Shown here in pieces: positions 33,749 to 41,802 of a stretch of 64,000 nucleotides of DNA. The translations under genes were made by a program, and so were the position numbers. Position 1 is the first letter of the stretch. Every line of letters starts with the position of its first letter. The DNA comes from Chromatiales bacterium (GTDB lineage Bacteria; Pseudomonadota; Gammaproteobacteria; Steroidobacterales; GCA-2729495). The notes beneath the pieces were generated by a model. That model saw nothing but the letters and a program-made list of their open reading frames with translations, was not told where the DNA came from and ran no database searches. The stretch lies in contig CP070671.1 of the NCBI GenBank assembly GCA_020351875.1, positions 3,260,834-3,324,833 of the forward strand. Reading direction: 5' to 3'.

Positions 33749-35289
33749 CAGTCACCACCCTCCTGCTTCACGAATTCACGAAAGCGGCGCAGCTCCGTGA
33801 GCCTGTAACCCGTGTAGCGTCCAATCAGGAACATCAGGGCGAGAACGATCAGGAGTGTCTCCGGGAACACGAGCACCAGGTGCCGCACGACCTGCAGGTC
33901 CATGACGGCATAACAAACCGCCGCGACCGCCAGGGAACCCAGGCCCTGCTGCACGGCATCACCTGCCCCGCGCTCCTCCCACACGGTAGACATTCTTTCA
34001 ATGGTCATCGCGAGGATCACCATCGGAAACAGCGCGACGGACAAACCCGACTCCAGTTCCAGCTGGTTGCCGACGACGCTGACGCCCAGCATCAGCAGGA
34101 CCACGATTGTGAGCACGGCGCCGAGGCGTGCGATGGCGAGCAGCCGCAGGCGCTCGAGATAGAAGCGGAAAGCCAGGCCGAGGGCAACGAGCGTGGAGAA
34201 CAGCGCGATGCCCCACAGCAGTTGCGTCTCGCGGAACGCGAGCGCGATCAGCACCGGCATGAACGTGCCGAAGGTCTGCACGCCGACGAAGTTGCGCAGT
34301 ATGGCCACCACCAGCGCCCCGATGGGCACCAGCAGCAGGATCGCGTAGACCGCCTGCGTCTGTATCGGCAACGCGAGCAACGACAGTTCGGCGATCGGCC
34401 CTTCGCGCACTTCCGACCGGCGCCGCGCGAGGTTCACCGGGTCGACCACATTACTGCTGACGGCGATGCGCACGTCGACGTCGCGCCCGCCGTCTACGCT
34501 GGCGAGGTCGTCCGTGCCGCTCCACCACAGCAGGAAATCATCGGGCAGGCCCTGTTCGCCGGTGGCGGGGTCGAAGTACAGCCAGGTGGTGCCGTCATGA
34601 ACCATCAACCGCGGCGCGACGGCCGAACGCCGGGACTGGTCCTGCAGGTAAATGCCGCGCACCATCCGTGACGGAATCAGGGCCGCCGCAAGCAGCGACG
34701 TTGCGGTCTCGGCGATCGCCACCGGCTCTGTCTCACCGTCGAGCAGCAGGTCTACGTTCTGGTCCGCTTCGGGTGTGGCCAGCCGGCGGAGCAACTCTCC
34801 GGTAAAGCTGCCAGGGTCGGCGGACTTGCGGCCGACATCTTCCACGATCATCTGGGCGGCGGTGTTGAACGGCTCCGCGAGCAGAGGCGAAGACGGCAAC
34901 GGCGGCGTCGTGTCTTCGCCGCGCCGGCCCGGGTCTTCGTAAACGACTGCCCGGTAATACAGCGCCTGGGGGCCTTCAGCACGCCGCCTGGCCCACTGCA
35001 CTTCCCGCCCGCCGGTGACGTAGCGGGGTGTGGCGCCAAAGCCGCGGGAGACGAAATTCTCATCCAGGATTGCATAACCAGGGGTCAGGCCCGGAATAAA
35101 CATGCGCGCCTTGATCGGGCCCTGCCCGGCTTCGAAGTTCAGCGTCGCCTCCACGGTCCAGACCTCGGCGTCGCTGTCGGGAAACAGTGGAAAACCAAGG
35201 GTCTTGTGCTTGTAATAAGTAAGCGATACGCCAGCGACGATCAGCAGCAGTGCCACTAACCAGACCTGGAGTTCACGGCGCTGCATCAC
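33748..35289 (-). CDS. Inactive-transglutaminase domain fused to seven TM helices
   Basis: 513 residues. TM1 ~8-27, then a periplasmic region ~30-300 whose 'AETATSLLAAALIPSRMVRGIYL' and 'WLYFDPATGEQGLPDDFLLWWSG' match the catalytically inactive transglutaminase-like fold (the Cys nucleophile is absent). From ~318 seven hydrophobic segments follow, with FVGVQTFGTFMPVLIALAFR between the first two. Such proteins are encoded with an alpha-L-glutamate ligase-like enzyme and often an aspartyl/ATP-dependent zinc protease; the last is not seen here. Overlaps ubiI by 4 nt and the ligase gene by 1 nt. Confidence 0.88.
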   Translation of the reverse strand: MMQRRELQVWLVALLLIVAGVSLTYYKHKTLGFPLFPDSDAEVWTVEATLNFEAGQGPIKARMFIPGLTPGYAILDENFVSRGFGATPRYVTGGREVQWARRRAEGPQALYYRAVVYEDPGRRGEDTTPPLPSSPLLAEPFNTAAQMIVEDVGRKSADPGSFTGELLRRLATPEADQNVDLLLDGETEPVAIAETATSLLAAALIPSRMVRGIYLQDQSRRSAVAPRLMVHDGTTWLYFDPATGEQGLPDDFLLWWSGTDDLASVDGGRDVDVRIAVSSNVVDPVNLARRRSEVREGPIAELSLLALPIQTQAVYAILLLVPIGALVVAILRNFVGVQTFGTFMPVLIALAFRETQLLWGIALFSTLVALGLAFRFYLERLRLLAIARLGAVLTIVVLLMLGVSVVGNQLELESGLSVALFPMVILAMTIERMSTVWEERGAGDAVQQGLGSLAVAAVCYAVMDLQVVRHLVLVFPETLLIVLALMFLIGRYTGYRLTELRRFREFVKQEGGD

Positions 35290-36497
35290 GTCCGGTCCGT
35301 GCCGCCCGATGCGTAGGCGGCGAAGGCCCGCTTCAGGGGCGTCACACGGTTCACCAGGCCCAGCCCGCCACCGGCGAGGGCGGCAAGGGCCGGGTGGCCG
35401 CCGCTGAAGGCGCGGTTCATCAGGTCCATCGTCATCAGGGTGGCCAGGTTGTCGGTCTTGCGCGCCCGCTCGTAACGCCGCAGCACGCGCCGGTCACCGG
35501 GATCGGCTGCCGGGCGGTCCAGGAACTCACCGATCACCTGCGCCAGCTCGGCCGCATCTTTCAAACCCAGGTTGGCGCCCTGCCCCGCCAGCGGGTGCAC
35601 CTGGTGAGCGGCATCGCCGATCAGGACCACTCGGTCGCCCGTGTAGGTGCTGGCGTGAGCCGCGACCAGCGGGAACGCGCGGGCCGGGAGCGTCGGCTGC
35701 AACTGTCCAAGCACCCCTTCCGAGGCCGTGGTCAGGGCATCACCCAATGCCGCCTGGCCGCCGCCAATCAGTTCTGCGGCGCGTTCGTCCGGACACGACC
35801 AGACAACAGACACGCGACCGTCGGCCAGCGGCAGCAACGCGAGTGGCCCTCGCGGCAGAAAGCGCTGCCAGGCCGTGGCCTGGTGGGGCAACTCGGGTTG
35901 CGCGTGAGTGACCACGCCCTGCTGCCGGTACAACCACTGCCGCCGCGCCAACCCGCCTGTCTGCCGGACCCAGGACGCCGCGCCGTCCGCGCCCACCAGC
36001 AGTCTCGCGCTCAACTCCAGCCCATCGTCCAGGGCCAGCTGCACGCCGTCGCGCGACCGTTCCAGCGTCACCGGTGCGGCCCCGGTCAGCAGGCGCACGC
36101 CGGCTGCCTCGGCCCGATCCCACAGCAACCGGCACACGAGATCGTTCTCGACGATGTGGCCGAGCGCGGCGATACCCTGTTCGGCCGCATCGAACTCAAT
36201 CGTGTCGTTGCCACCCGGGCCCCCGTTTCGCCACACGACCATGCGACGGTAAGGACCACAGCGCTCGGCGGGGAGCCCCTGCCACACACCGCAGGCGCTG
36301 AGGATGTTCGTGGAGCGCGGCGACAGCGCGGAGACCCGGAGGCCGACCTCACTCTGCCAGTCGGGCGGCGGAGTGCGTTCTATAACGACCACGTCGGTCG
36401 CTCGTTTCGGCCAGCGTGTCGCCAGCAGGTTGACGAAGCTCAGGCCCACCATGCCGCCGCCGACGACGATGATCTCGGCTGTGTCGGCTCGCTTCAC
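35286..36497 (-). CDS. ubiI: FAD-dependent monooxygenase of ubiquinone synthesis (UbiI/VisC group)
   Basis: 403 residues. FAD-binding motifs: VVGGGMVGLSFVNLLA, the DG segment VGADGAASWVRQ, and GDRVVLIGDAAHQVHPLAGQGANLGLKDA, the signature of the UbiH/UbiF/UbiI/COQ6 family. UbiI adds the C5 hydroxyl on the ubiquinone ring precursor. The assignment to UbiI rather than another ring hydroxylase rests on the gene order ygfB-pepP-ubiH-ubiI. Overlaps ubiH by 4 nt and the transglutaminase-like gene by 4 nt. Confidence 0.83.
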   Translation of the reverse strand: MKRADTAEIIVVGGGMVGLSFVNLLATRWPKRATDVVVIERTPPPDWQSEVGLRVSALSPRSTNILSACGVWQGLPAERCGPYRRMVVWRNGGPGGNDTIEFDAAEQGIAALGHIVENDLVCRLLWDRAEAAGVRLLTGAAPVTLERSRDGVQLALDDGLELSARLLVGADGAASWVRQTGGLARRQWLYRQQGVVTHAQPELPHQATAWQRFLPRGPLALLPLADGRVSVVWSCPDERAAELIGGGQAALGDALTTASEGVLGQLQPTLPARAFPLVAAHASTYTGDRVVLIGDAAHQVHPLAGQGANLGLKDAAELAQVIGEFLDRPAADPGDRRVLRRYERARKTDNLATLMTMDLMNRAFSGGHPALAALAGGGLGLVNRVTPLKRAFAAYASGGTDRT

Positions 36498-37720
36498 AAC
36501 GGCAGGCCCCGGGCCAGGCGCGTGAGACGGCCACCGAGGCCCATCGTCGTTCGCGCCAGCGCGCTCTTTGCGCCGGGCACCATGTCGAAGGCAGCCAACC
36601 CGAGTCCGCGCAGACCGCCCAGCGCACCCGCCGGCAAGTCGAACAGCCGGATCAGTCCATCGGTAAAGGCAACAACGTTGCGCTGATCCCGGTGCCGCCA
36701 GTCGACGTAGGCCTGCAGCAGCGCGGGTGCGCCCGGGTCGCCGGCACCGTCGCGCAAATCGTCGGCAATCAATTCCGCGAGCGTGGCTGCATCCCGCAAC
36801 CCAAGGTTATAGCCCTGCCCGGCCACCGGGTGCAGCCCGTGGGCCGCATTGCCGACGATTGCCGCGCGCTGTGCGGTCAGCTCGCGCGACTGCGTGAGTG
36901 CCAGCGGATAGGCAACCCGCTGCCCGACACGCTGGAACCTGCCGAGACGGTGGCCGAAGCGTCGTTGCAGCAGCTCACAGAATGCCTGGTCGTCCAGTGC
37001 GAGGGTCTCGTCGACGGCCGCGTCGGCCTGGGTCAGCACGAACACGTAACGCCCGTCACCGGCGGGCAGCACCGCCATCGGGCCATCGGGCGTAAAGCGT
37101 TCGTAGGCCGTCTCGCCATCACTGGCCTTCGTGACCTCCGTGGTGCCGATGATGGCGGTCTGACCGTAAGGACGGGTATCGGCGGCGATACCGAGGACCG
37201 CACGCAGTTGCGACCGGGCGCCATCTGCCACGACCAGCAGGCGCGCTGCGAGTTCCTGGTCGCCGCCGTCGGCAGCCACGTGAACCGCAATGTGATCTGC
37301 CGCAGGAGTTGCGTCGTCGATGCCCGCGGGCGCCAGCAGCTGCACATTGTCTGCGGCTGCCAGACGTTCCCACAGCACCTTGCCGAGACGACGATTCTCG
37401 AGCACGTAGCCCAGTGCGGGCAGGCCTTCACGGGCTGCCTCGATGACCGTGGTGCCGAAGCGCCCCCGTTCGGACACATGAATCCGGCGTATCGGGGCGG
37501 CGCAATCGGCAACGTCGCCCCAGATGCCCAGCGAATCGAGGATGCACTGGCTCGTGCGCGACAGCGCCGTGGTGCGCAGATCGAAACTCGGCTGTGCGTC
37601 ATTGTCGAACGGGACCCGCTCGACAACGGCCACGCGCAGCGGCAACTGGGCCAGCGCACAGGCGAGGCTGGCACCCACCATGCCGCCGCCCGCGATCGCA
37701 ATGTCGACAGTTGGTGTCAT
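36494..37720 (-). CDS. ubiH: 2-octaprenyl-6-methoxyphenol hydroxylase
   Basis: 408 residues from ATG 37720, preceded by ggggagtcg; an in-frame ATG at 37747 would overlap pepP. FAD motifs are IAIAGGGMVGASLACALA, LLVVADGARSQLRAVLGI and RAAIVGNAAHGLHPVAGQGYNLGLRDA. The NAAH/LHPVAGQG variant is typical of UbiH. It hydroxylates the C1 position in aerobic ubiquinone synthesis. Follows pepP by 13 nt. Confidence 0.92.
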   Translation of the reverse strand: MTPTVDIAIAGGGMVGASLACALAQLPLRVAVVERVPFDNDAQPSFDLRTTALSRTSQCILDSLGIWGDVADCAAPIRRIHVSERGRFGTTVIEAAREGLPALGYVLENRRLGKVLWERLAAADNVQLLAPAGIDDATPAADHIAVHVAADGGDQELAARLLVVADGARSQLRAVLGIAADTRPYGQTAIIGTTEVTKASDGETAYERFTPDGPMAVLPAGDGRYVFVLTQADAAVDETLALDDQAFCELLQRRFGHRLGRFQRVGQRVAYPLALTQSRELTAQRAAIVGNAAHGLHPVAGQGYNLGLRDAATLAELIADDLRDGAGDPGAPALLQAYVDWRHRDQRNVVAFTDGLIRLFDLPAGALGGLRGLGLAAFDMVPGAKSALARTTMGLGGRLTRLARGLPL

Positions 37721-37733
37721 CGACTCCCCGCCC

Positions 37734-39041
37734 TCAGTGTGCGGCACTGCCGACCACAGCCTCGACTTCGCTGGCCGTGCGCGGCAAGCCGCGCGTCAAC
37801 AGTTCGTGGCCATCGCGGGTCACTGCGACATCGTCTTCGATACGCACGCCGATGCCCCACCAGCGCTTCGGCACCTTGCGCGTGCCCGGCGCGATGTAGA
37901 TGCCGGGTTCGACGGTCAGGACCATGCCAGGCTCCAGCAGTCGCCAGTGGTCCGACACTTTGTAGTCGCCGACGTCGTGCACGTCCATCCCCAGCCAGTG
38001 ACCGGTTCGATGCATGAAGAACGGGCGGTAGGCGCGCTCCCGGATCAGCGTGCGCAAATTGCCCTTCAGCAGGCCGGCATCCCGCAGGCCGCGCGTGATG
38101 GCGCGAACCGCGGCGACATGGGGATCGTTCCAGTGTTTGCCGGGCGCGATCTGGGCCAGCGCGGCCTCCTGCGCCTCGAGCACGATGTCATAAATTATCC
38201 GTTGCTCGGCCGTGAAGCGGCCGTTGACCGGATAGGTGCGCGTGATATCCGACGCGTAGTAGTCGTACTCGCAACCCGCGTCTACCAGCAACAAGTCACC
38301 ATCTTCCAGCTGCCGATTGTTGGCGTGGTAGTGCAAGGTGCAACTGTTGGGCCCCGATCCGACAATGGGGAGGTAAGAGAGCCGGGCGCCGCGGCTGCGG
38401 AACTCGTGCACGAACTCCGCCTCGATCTCGTATTCGTGCATACCGGGCCGGCATAGCGCCATGCCGCGCCTGTGCGCCCCTACCGCGATGCGCGCAGCCC
38501 GGCGCAACGCGGTCAGCTCGGCCCGGCTCTTGTAGAGCCGCAAGTCGTGCAGCTGGTGGTCCAGGGCAATGAACTCGTCCGGCGTGTGCGCGCCCCCTCT
38601 TTCGCGCAGCGCGTTCACCCAGCCGATCAGACGCTGATCGAATTCCGGGTGCATGCCGAGGTTGTAGTAGACCTTCTCACACTGCTCGATGATGCCGGGC
38701 AGGATGTCATCCATGTCCGAAATCGGAAATGCATCGTCGGCGTCATAGTCGGCAACGGCGCCGTCCGGTCCAGCACGAGCACCGTCCCAGGTTTCCCGCT
38801 CCGGGTCACGGTCACGGCAGAACAACAGGTACTCACCCGCCCCGCGTCCGGGGACCAGCGCCATTACCGCCTCCGGCTCCGCGAAACCGCTGAGATAAAA
38901 GAAGTCGCTGTCCTGCCGGTAGTAGTACTCGACATCACGATTACGAATCTTGGCCGGCGCCGCGGGCAACAGCGCAACACTGCCCTTGCCCAGAATGCGC
39001 ATGAGCTGACGACGACGCCTGGCAAACTCTTTTGGGCTCAT
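37734..39041 (-). CDS. pepP: Xaa-Pro aminopeptidase P
   Basis: 435 residues from ATG 39041. Cytosolic dinuclear-metal 'pita-bread' peptidase that removes an N-terminal residue before proline. N-terminal domain: FARRRRQLMRILG, YYYRQDSDFFYLSGFAEPEAV. Metal ligands: Asp in LLVDAGCEYDYYASDITRTYP, His in MHRTGHWLGMDVHD, Glu in LTVEPGIYI and RIEDDV. Sits 7 nt after ygfB. The upstream extension of the frame would run into ygfB's poly-Gly tract and is rejected. Confidence 0.96.
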   Translation of the reverse strand: MSPKEFARRRRQLMRILGKGSVALLPAAPAKIRNRDVEYYYRQDSDFFYLSGFAEPEAVMALVPGRGAGEYLLFCRDRDPERETWDGARAGPDGAVADYDADDAFPISDMDDILPGIIEQCEKVYYNLGMHPEFDQRLIGWVNALRERGGAHTPDEFIALDHQLHDLRLYKSRAELTALRRAARIAVGAHRRGMALCRPGMHEYEIEAEFVHEFRSRGARLSYLPIVGSGPNSCTLHYHANNRQLEDGDLLLVDAGCEYDYYASDITRTYPVNGRFTAEQRIIYDIVLEAQEAALAQIAPGKHWNDPHVAAVRAITRGLRDAGLLKGNLRTLIRERAYRPFFMHRTGHWLGMDVHDVGDYKVSDHWRLLEPGMVLTVEPGIYIAPGTRKVPKRWWGIGVRIEDDVAVTRDGHELLTRGLPRTASEVEAVVGSAAH

Positions 39042-39048
39042 GGTCGGC

Positions 39049-39621
39049 TCAGTGCTCTGGCTCGCCGCCGCCGCCGCCGCCGCCGCGGCGCTGGGCATGC
39101 AGCTCTTCGAACACAAGCTGCGCGCTGACGCGAACGAATTCCACCAGTTCAGCGTAGGCCTCCTCGGCCTCTGTCAGGGTTTCTTCCGCGCCCAGGGTCG
39201 CGCGACTGATCTCGCTGAAGTCGCGAATAATTTCGCCGGTAACGCCCGTTTCCAGGGATTCGGGTGTTGCCGCGCCCTGGCTCAGCCCGTGCATGAATCC
39301 CTGGCACCACAAGCCCAGTGCACTGGCGCGCGAGTCTACCGGCGTCTCGTCATCCGGCAGCAGCAGGGCCAGACTCATGTCACCCAGGTCGAGAGCCTCC
39401 AGCGTGCTGGCGGCAACGGCCGCCAGGGTCTGTGCCGCAGTTTCGCGGGCCGCCGCGTCACCGTGGCAATCCTGCAGGGATTCCGCCACCCACGGCGGGC
39501 CGGCCTCGACGCCCAACAGGCAGGCGAGACCGCACAGCTGGCCGTGCAGCTCGGCGGCCTCCCCGAGGGCTCCGGCATGGCTCAGCGCCTCGGTCATGGC
39601 TAGATAATGGCTTGCTGGCAT
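39049..39621 (-). CDS. ygfB: UPF0149 family protein (YgfB-like) with C-terminal poly-Gly tail
   Basis: 190 residues. All-helical UPF0149/YgfB fold with 'ELHGQLCGLACLLG', 'DDETPVDSRASALGLWCQGFMHGL' and 'YAELVEFVRVSAQLVFEEL' as family marks. YgfB homologues are small cytosolic proteins; in Pseudomonas one is linked to beta-lactam resistance regulation. Near the stop, a GCC trinucleotide run (39064 onward, plus strand) encodes seven glycines. First gene of the ygfB-pepP-ubi operon; divergent from the ZapB-like gene. Confidence 0.92.
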   Translation of the reverse strand: MPASHYLAMTEALSHAGALGEAAELHGQLCGLACLLGVEAGPPWVAESLQDCHGDAAARETAAQTLAAVAASTLEALDLGDMSLALLLPDDETPVDSRASALGLWCQGFMHGLSQGAATPESLETGVTGEIIRDFSEISRATLGAEETLTEAEEAYAELVEFVRVSAQLVFEELHAQRRGGGGGGGEPEH

Positions 39622-39699
39622 GGTGGGGCGGCTATGCTAGCACCGCGGTGCCTGGGCCGTTAAATTGACCGGGGAGCCCTGCACACCTATATTTTTGAT

Positions 39700-39930
39700 A
39701 TGGCAGATACACCAGAACAAAATTTCCTCAAAGAGCTGCAGAGGCTCGAACGCCGTCTCGACGAGCTGGTGGTCATTACCAACCAGCTCAAGGATGAGAA
39801 TCGGTCCCTGAAACAGCGCCAGGACAACCTGATTGCCGAGCGCGCCAACCTGCTGCAGAAGAATGAGCAGGTGCGGGCGCGGGTCGAGGCCATGATCGTT
39901 CGCCTGAAAGCCATGGAGCACAGCTCATGA
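39700..39930 (+). CDS. ZapB-like coiled-coil protein (TIGR02449 family)
   Basis: 76 residues, a single continuous coiled coil (NFLKELQRLERRLDELVVIT, then NQLKDENRSLKQRQDNLIAE). This short family is encoded directly before zapA in many gammaproteobacteria and is thought to take part in Z-ring organisation. No clear ribosome site: tatttttgat precedes the ATG, so the start may be weakly translated or leaderless. Overlaps zapA by 4 nt (ATGA). Confidence 0.88.
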   Translation: MADTPEQNFLKELQRLERRLDELVVITNQLKDENRSLKQRQDNLIAERANLLQKNEQVRARVEAMIVRLKAMEHSS

Positions 39931-40241
39931 CGGAGATGTACGCCCACGTGAACGTGAAGATCCTGGAGAAGGAATACCAGTTCTCGTGCCCCGCAGATGA
40001 ACGCAAGTCACTGCTGGAATCAGCGGAAATCCTGAACGCCAAAATGCGCGAGATCCGGGATGGCGGCAAGGTCGTGGGGCTGGATCGCATCGCGGTGATG
40101 GCGGCCCTGAACATGGCTCACGACCTGCTGGCCGCGCACAGCCGGGGCGAGGTCATCGAGTCCGGTGCGAAGGGCAAGATCATCGAGATGCGCGAACGGG
40201 TGGAGTCAGCCCTGCAGCAAGGCCGCCAGCTCGAGCTCTGA
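39927..40241 (+). CDS. zapA: Cell division protein ZapA
   Basis: 104 residues, typical length. N-terminal 'VNVKILEKEYQFSCPADERKSL' forms the globular domain, 'LNAKMREIRDGGKVVGLDRIAVMAALNMAHDLL' the dimer helix, followed by a coiled-coil tail. ZapA bundles FtsZ protofilaments at midcell. Translationally coupled to the preceding ZapB-like gene and directly upstream of the 6S RNA gene, as in E. coli. Confidence 0.94.
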   Translation: MTEMYAHVNVKILEKEYQFSCPADERKSLLESAEILNAKMREIRDGGKVVGLDRIAVMAALNMAHDLLAAHSRGEVIESGAKGKIIEMRERVESALQQGRQLEL

Positions 40242-40299
40242 TAGACCCGGCGTTTCCCGGACGAGACGCAGTCGGAATCCGACTGCTCCCCGGAGACGA

Positions 40300-40305
40300 T
40301 ATAAT
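40300..40305 (+). promoter_or_regulatory. -10 element of the 6S RNA promoter
   Basis: A perfect TATAAT lies 8 nt before the predicted 5' end of 6S RNA. No good -35 hexamer is seen at 16-18 nt spacing. Confidence 0.6.
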
Positions 40306-40312
40306 CCCTACA

Positions 40313-40498
40313 GGTTCCTCCTGCAGTGTTCGAGGCGGGTCTAAGTCTTTCGACCCTAAATCATGACCTTGGGGTCGTCGTCTGTAGACAGTTTTGTGCA
40401 GATCCGCCGCGAGCGGAAAGCCTGCGCTGTCACGGCTGACCCCACCTATCGCTCTGGTTCGAGAGCGATGATTCGTCACGGCACAGGCGGGAGGAACC
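40313..40498 (+). ncRNA. ssrS: 6S RNA
   Basis: About 186 nt. The ends pair: GGTTCCTCCTGC (40313-40324) with GCGGGAGGAACC (40487-40498), one position being G-U. Downstream of the 5' arm come tgttcgaggcggg and, at the 3' side, ccacctatcgctctggttcg, as expected for the long rod with a central bubble that mimics an open promoter and sequesters sigma70-RNA polymerase. Position between zapA and the cyclo-ligase gene is the classic gammaproteobacterial location. Exact ends are inferred from pairing. Confidence 0.92.
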
Positions 40499-40526
40499 GC
40501 CTCCCCCCCAGCCCAGGAACCGGCAC

Positions 40527-41102
40527 ATGAACCGGCGGGAATTGCGCCAGCAACTGGTTGCCGCGCGCAAAGGCATTGCACCAGGCGCGGCCCACCGGGC
40601 AGGTCTGCAAGCGTCACAACAAGCCTGGAAGCTGCAGATTTTGCAGCGTGCAACGCGCATTGCAGCGTACTTCCCCATGGGTGGCGAACTCGACTGTCGC
40701 GCGTTGATCGAACAAGCCTGGGCCCGCGGACGCGACGTGTACCTGCCGATACTGCACGGCAATCGCTTGCGATTCCGGCCCTATACTGCCGCAACTCGAG
40801 TGGCGCCGAATCGCTTTCGAATTCCCGAGCCGGTTAGCGGCGCAGAACTGCCAGCGACCGCGATGGATGTCGCAATTACACCACTTGTGGGCTTCGATTC
40901 CGCAGGTAACCGCCTGGGCATGGGCGGTGGCTTCTACGACCGGAGCTTCCACTTCCTCCTGCAAAGAACACGCTGGCGTCACCCGCGCCTCGTTGGCCTC
41001 GCATACGACCTGCAACGCTTAACCAAAATAGACAGGCAACCCTGGGACGTGCCACTCGACGCCGTGGTGACGGAGTCCGCGAACTACATTTTTGCCGTTT
41101 GA
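40527..41102 (+). CDS. fau: 5-formyltetrahydrofolate cyclo-ligase
   Basis: 191 residues. Converts 5-formyl-THF to 5,10-methenyl-THF with ATP, recycling a side product of the serine/glycine C1 cycle. Signatures: IAAYFPMGGELDCRALI, the ATP/folate loop 'ITPLVGFDSAGNRLGMGGGFYDR' and 'LVGLAYDLQRL', 'PWDVPLDAVVTE'. Follows 6S RNA by 28 nt and is probably processed from the same transcript as in E. coli (ygfA). Confidence 0.95.
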   Translation: MNRRELRQQLVAARKGIAPGAAHRAGLQASQQAWKLQILQRATRIAAYFPMGGELDCRALIEQAWARGRDVYLPILHGNRLRFRPYTAATRVAPNRFRIPEPVSGAELPATAMDVAITPLVGFDSAGNRLGMGGGFYDRSFHFLLQRTRWRHPRLVGLAYDLQRLTKIDRQPWDVPLDAVVTESANYIFAV

Positions 41103-41158
41103 AGGGCTGATTCAGCCGATTCTTGATGGACGGAAGCGATAACGGCGTCACCCTTGAT

Positions 41159-41190
41159 TTGCTGGTATTTTTAACCACTTTATATATACT
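41159..41190 (+). promoter_or_regulatory. Candidate sigma70 promoter of the histone H1-like gene
   Basis: TTGCTG (41159-41164) and TATATA (41183-41188, overlapping TATACT at 41185-41190) are separated by 18 nt in an unusually A+T-rich stretch. The start codon follows ~33 nt after the -10. Confidence 0.45.
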
Positions 41191-41222
41191 CGGCGACGGT
41201 TATCCCCGACACGGAGACTGAA

Positions 41223-41645
41223 ATGGCTGTTAGGAAGAAGACGACGCGCAAGAAGGCTTCCCGTAAAAAGGTAGCCAAGCGCAAGACTGCTAAGCGGAAG
41301 ACGACTAAGCGGAAGACCGCTAAGCGTAAAACCGCTAAGCGGAAGACGACCAAGCGTAAGACCAAGAAAAAGGCCAAGCGCAAGACGAAGCGCAAGGTAG
41401 CCAAGCGTAAGACGAAGCGTAAGACCAAGAAGAAAGCCAAGCGCAAGACGAAGCGCAAGGTAGCCAAGCGTAAGACGAAGCGTAAGACGAAGCGTAAGAC
41501 CAAGAAGAAAGCCAAGCGCAAGACGAAGCGCAAGGTAGCCAAGCGTAAGACGAAGCGTAAGACCAAGAAGAAAGCCAAGCGCAAGACGAAGCGCAAGGTA
41601 GCCAAGCGCAAGACCAGCAGGCGCAAGGTGTCCAAGAAGAGGTAG
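41223..41645 (+). CDS. Histone H1-like Lys/Arg-repeat protein (AlgP/Hc1-type)
   Basis: 140 residues composed almost only of Lys, Arg, Thr, Ala and Val; no acidic residue is present. The core is built from a 21-residue unit KRKTKRKVAKRKTKRKTKKK plus A. Such tails bind DNA non-specifically and compact the nucleoid; related repeats occur in Pseudomonas AlgP and chlamydial Hc proteins. A complete intrinsic terminator follows at 41692. The opposite strand is also open across the whole repeat, but that is a consequence of codon composition. Target genes cannot be inferred. Confidence 0.9.
   Translation: MAVRKKTTRKKASRKKVAKRKTAKRKTTKRKTAKRKTAKRKTTKRKTKKKAKRKTKRKVAKRKTKRKTKKKAKRKTKRKVAKRKTKRKTKRKTKKKAKRKTKRKVAKRKTKRKTKKKAKRKTKRKVAKRKTSRRKVSKKR
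41364..41615 (+). repeat. Near-identical 63-nt tandem repeats within the H1-like gene
   Basis: Copies begin at aagaa(a/g)aa(a/g)gcc at 41364, 41427, 41502 and 41565; spacings are 63, 75 and 63 nt, the second copy holding one extra 12-nt KRKT unit. The last copy diverges after about 50 nt. All changes keep the reading frame. Confidence 0.95.
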
Positions 41646-41691
41646 ACCGTGAGCGCCGGGCCTCGAAATGCGGGGCCCGGCACTCCCAGGA

Positions 41692-41720
41692 AAATGCCCG
41701 CCACTGGCGGGCATTTTTTT
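41692..41720 (+). terminator. Intrinsic terminator of the H1-like gene
   Basis: Perfect 11-bp stem AAATGCCCGCC / GGCGGGCATTT around a 3-nt loop, followed by further Ts (TTTTTTT in all). Confidence 0.92.
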
Positions 41721-41757
41721 ATGGGACGCCGGCACGGGGACCCAGGCCGCAGGCCGG

Positions 41758-41763
41758 TATAAT
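41758..41763 (+). promoter_or_regulatory. -10 element upstream of rpiA
   Basis: A perfect TATAAT 40 nt before the rpiA start codon. No convincing -35 at standard spacing. Confidence 0.5.
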
Positions 41764-41802
41764 CGGCGCCGCCCGGGCAGGGGGCATGACGCGGGGCAGC
41801 AA

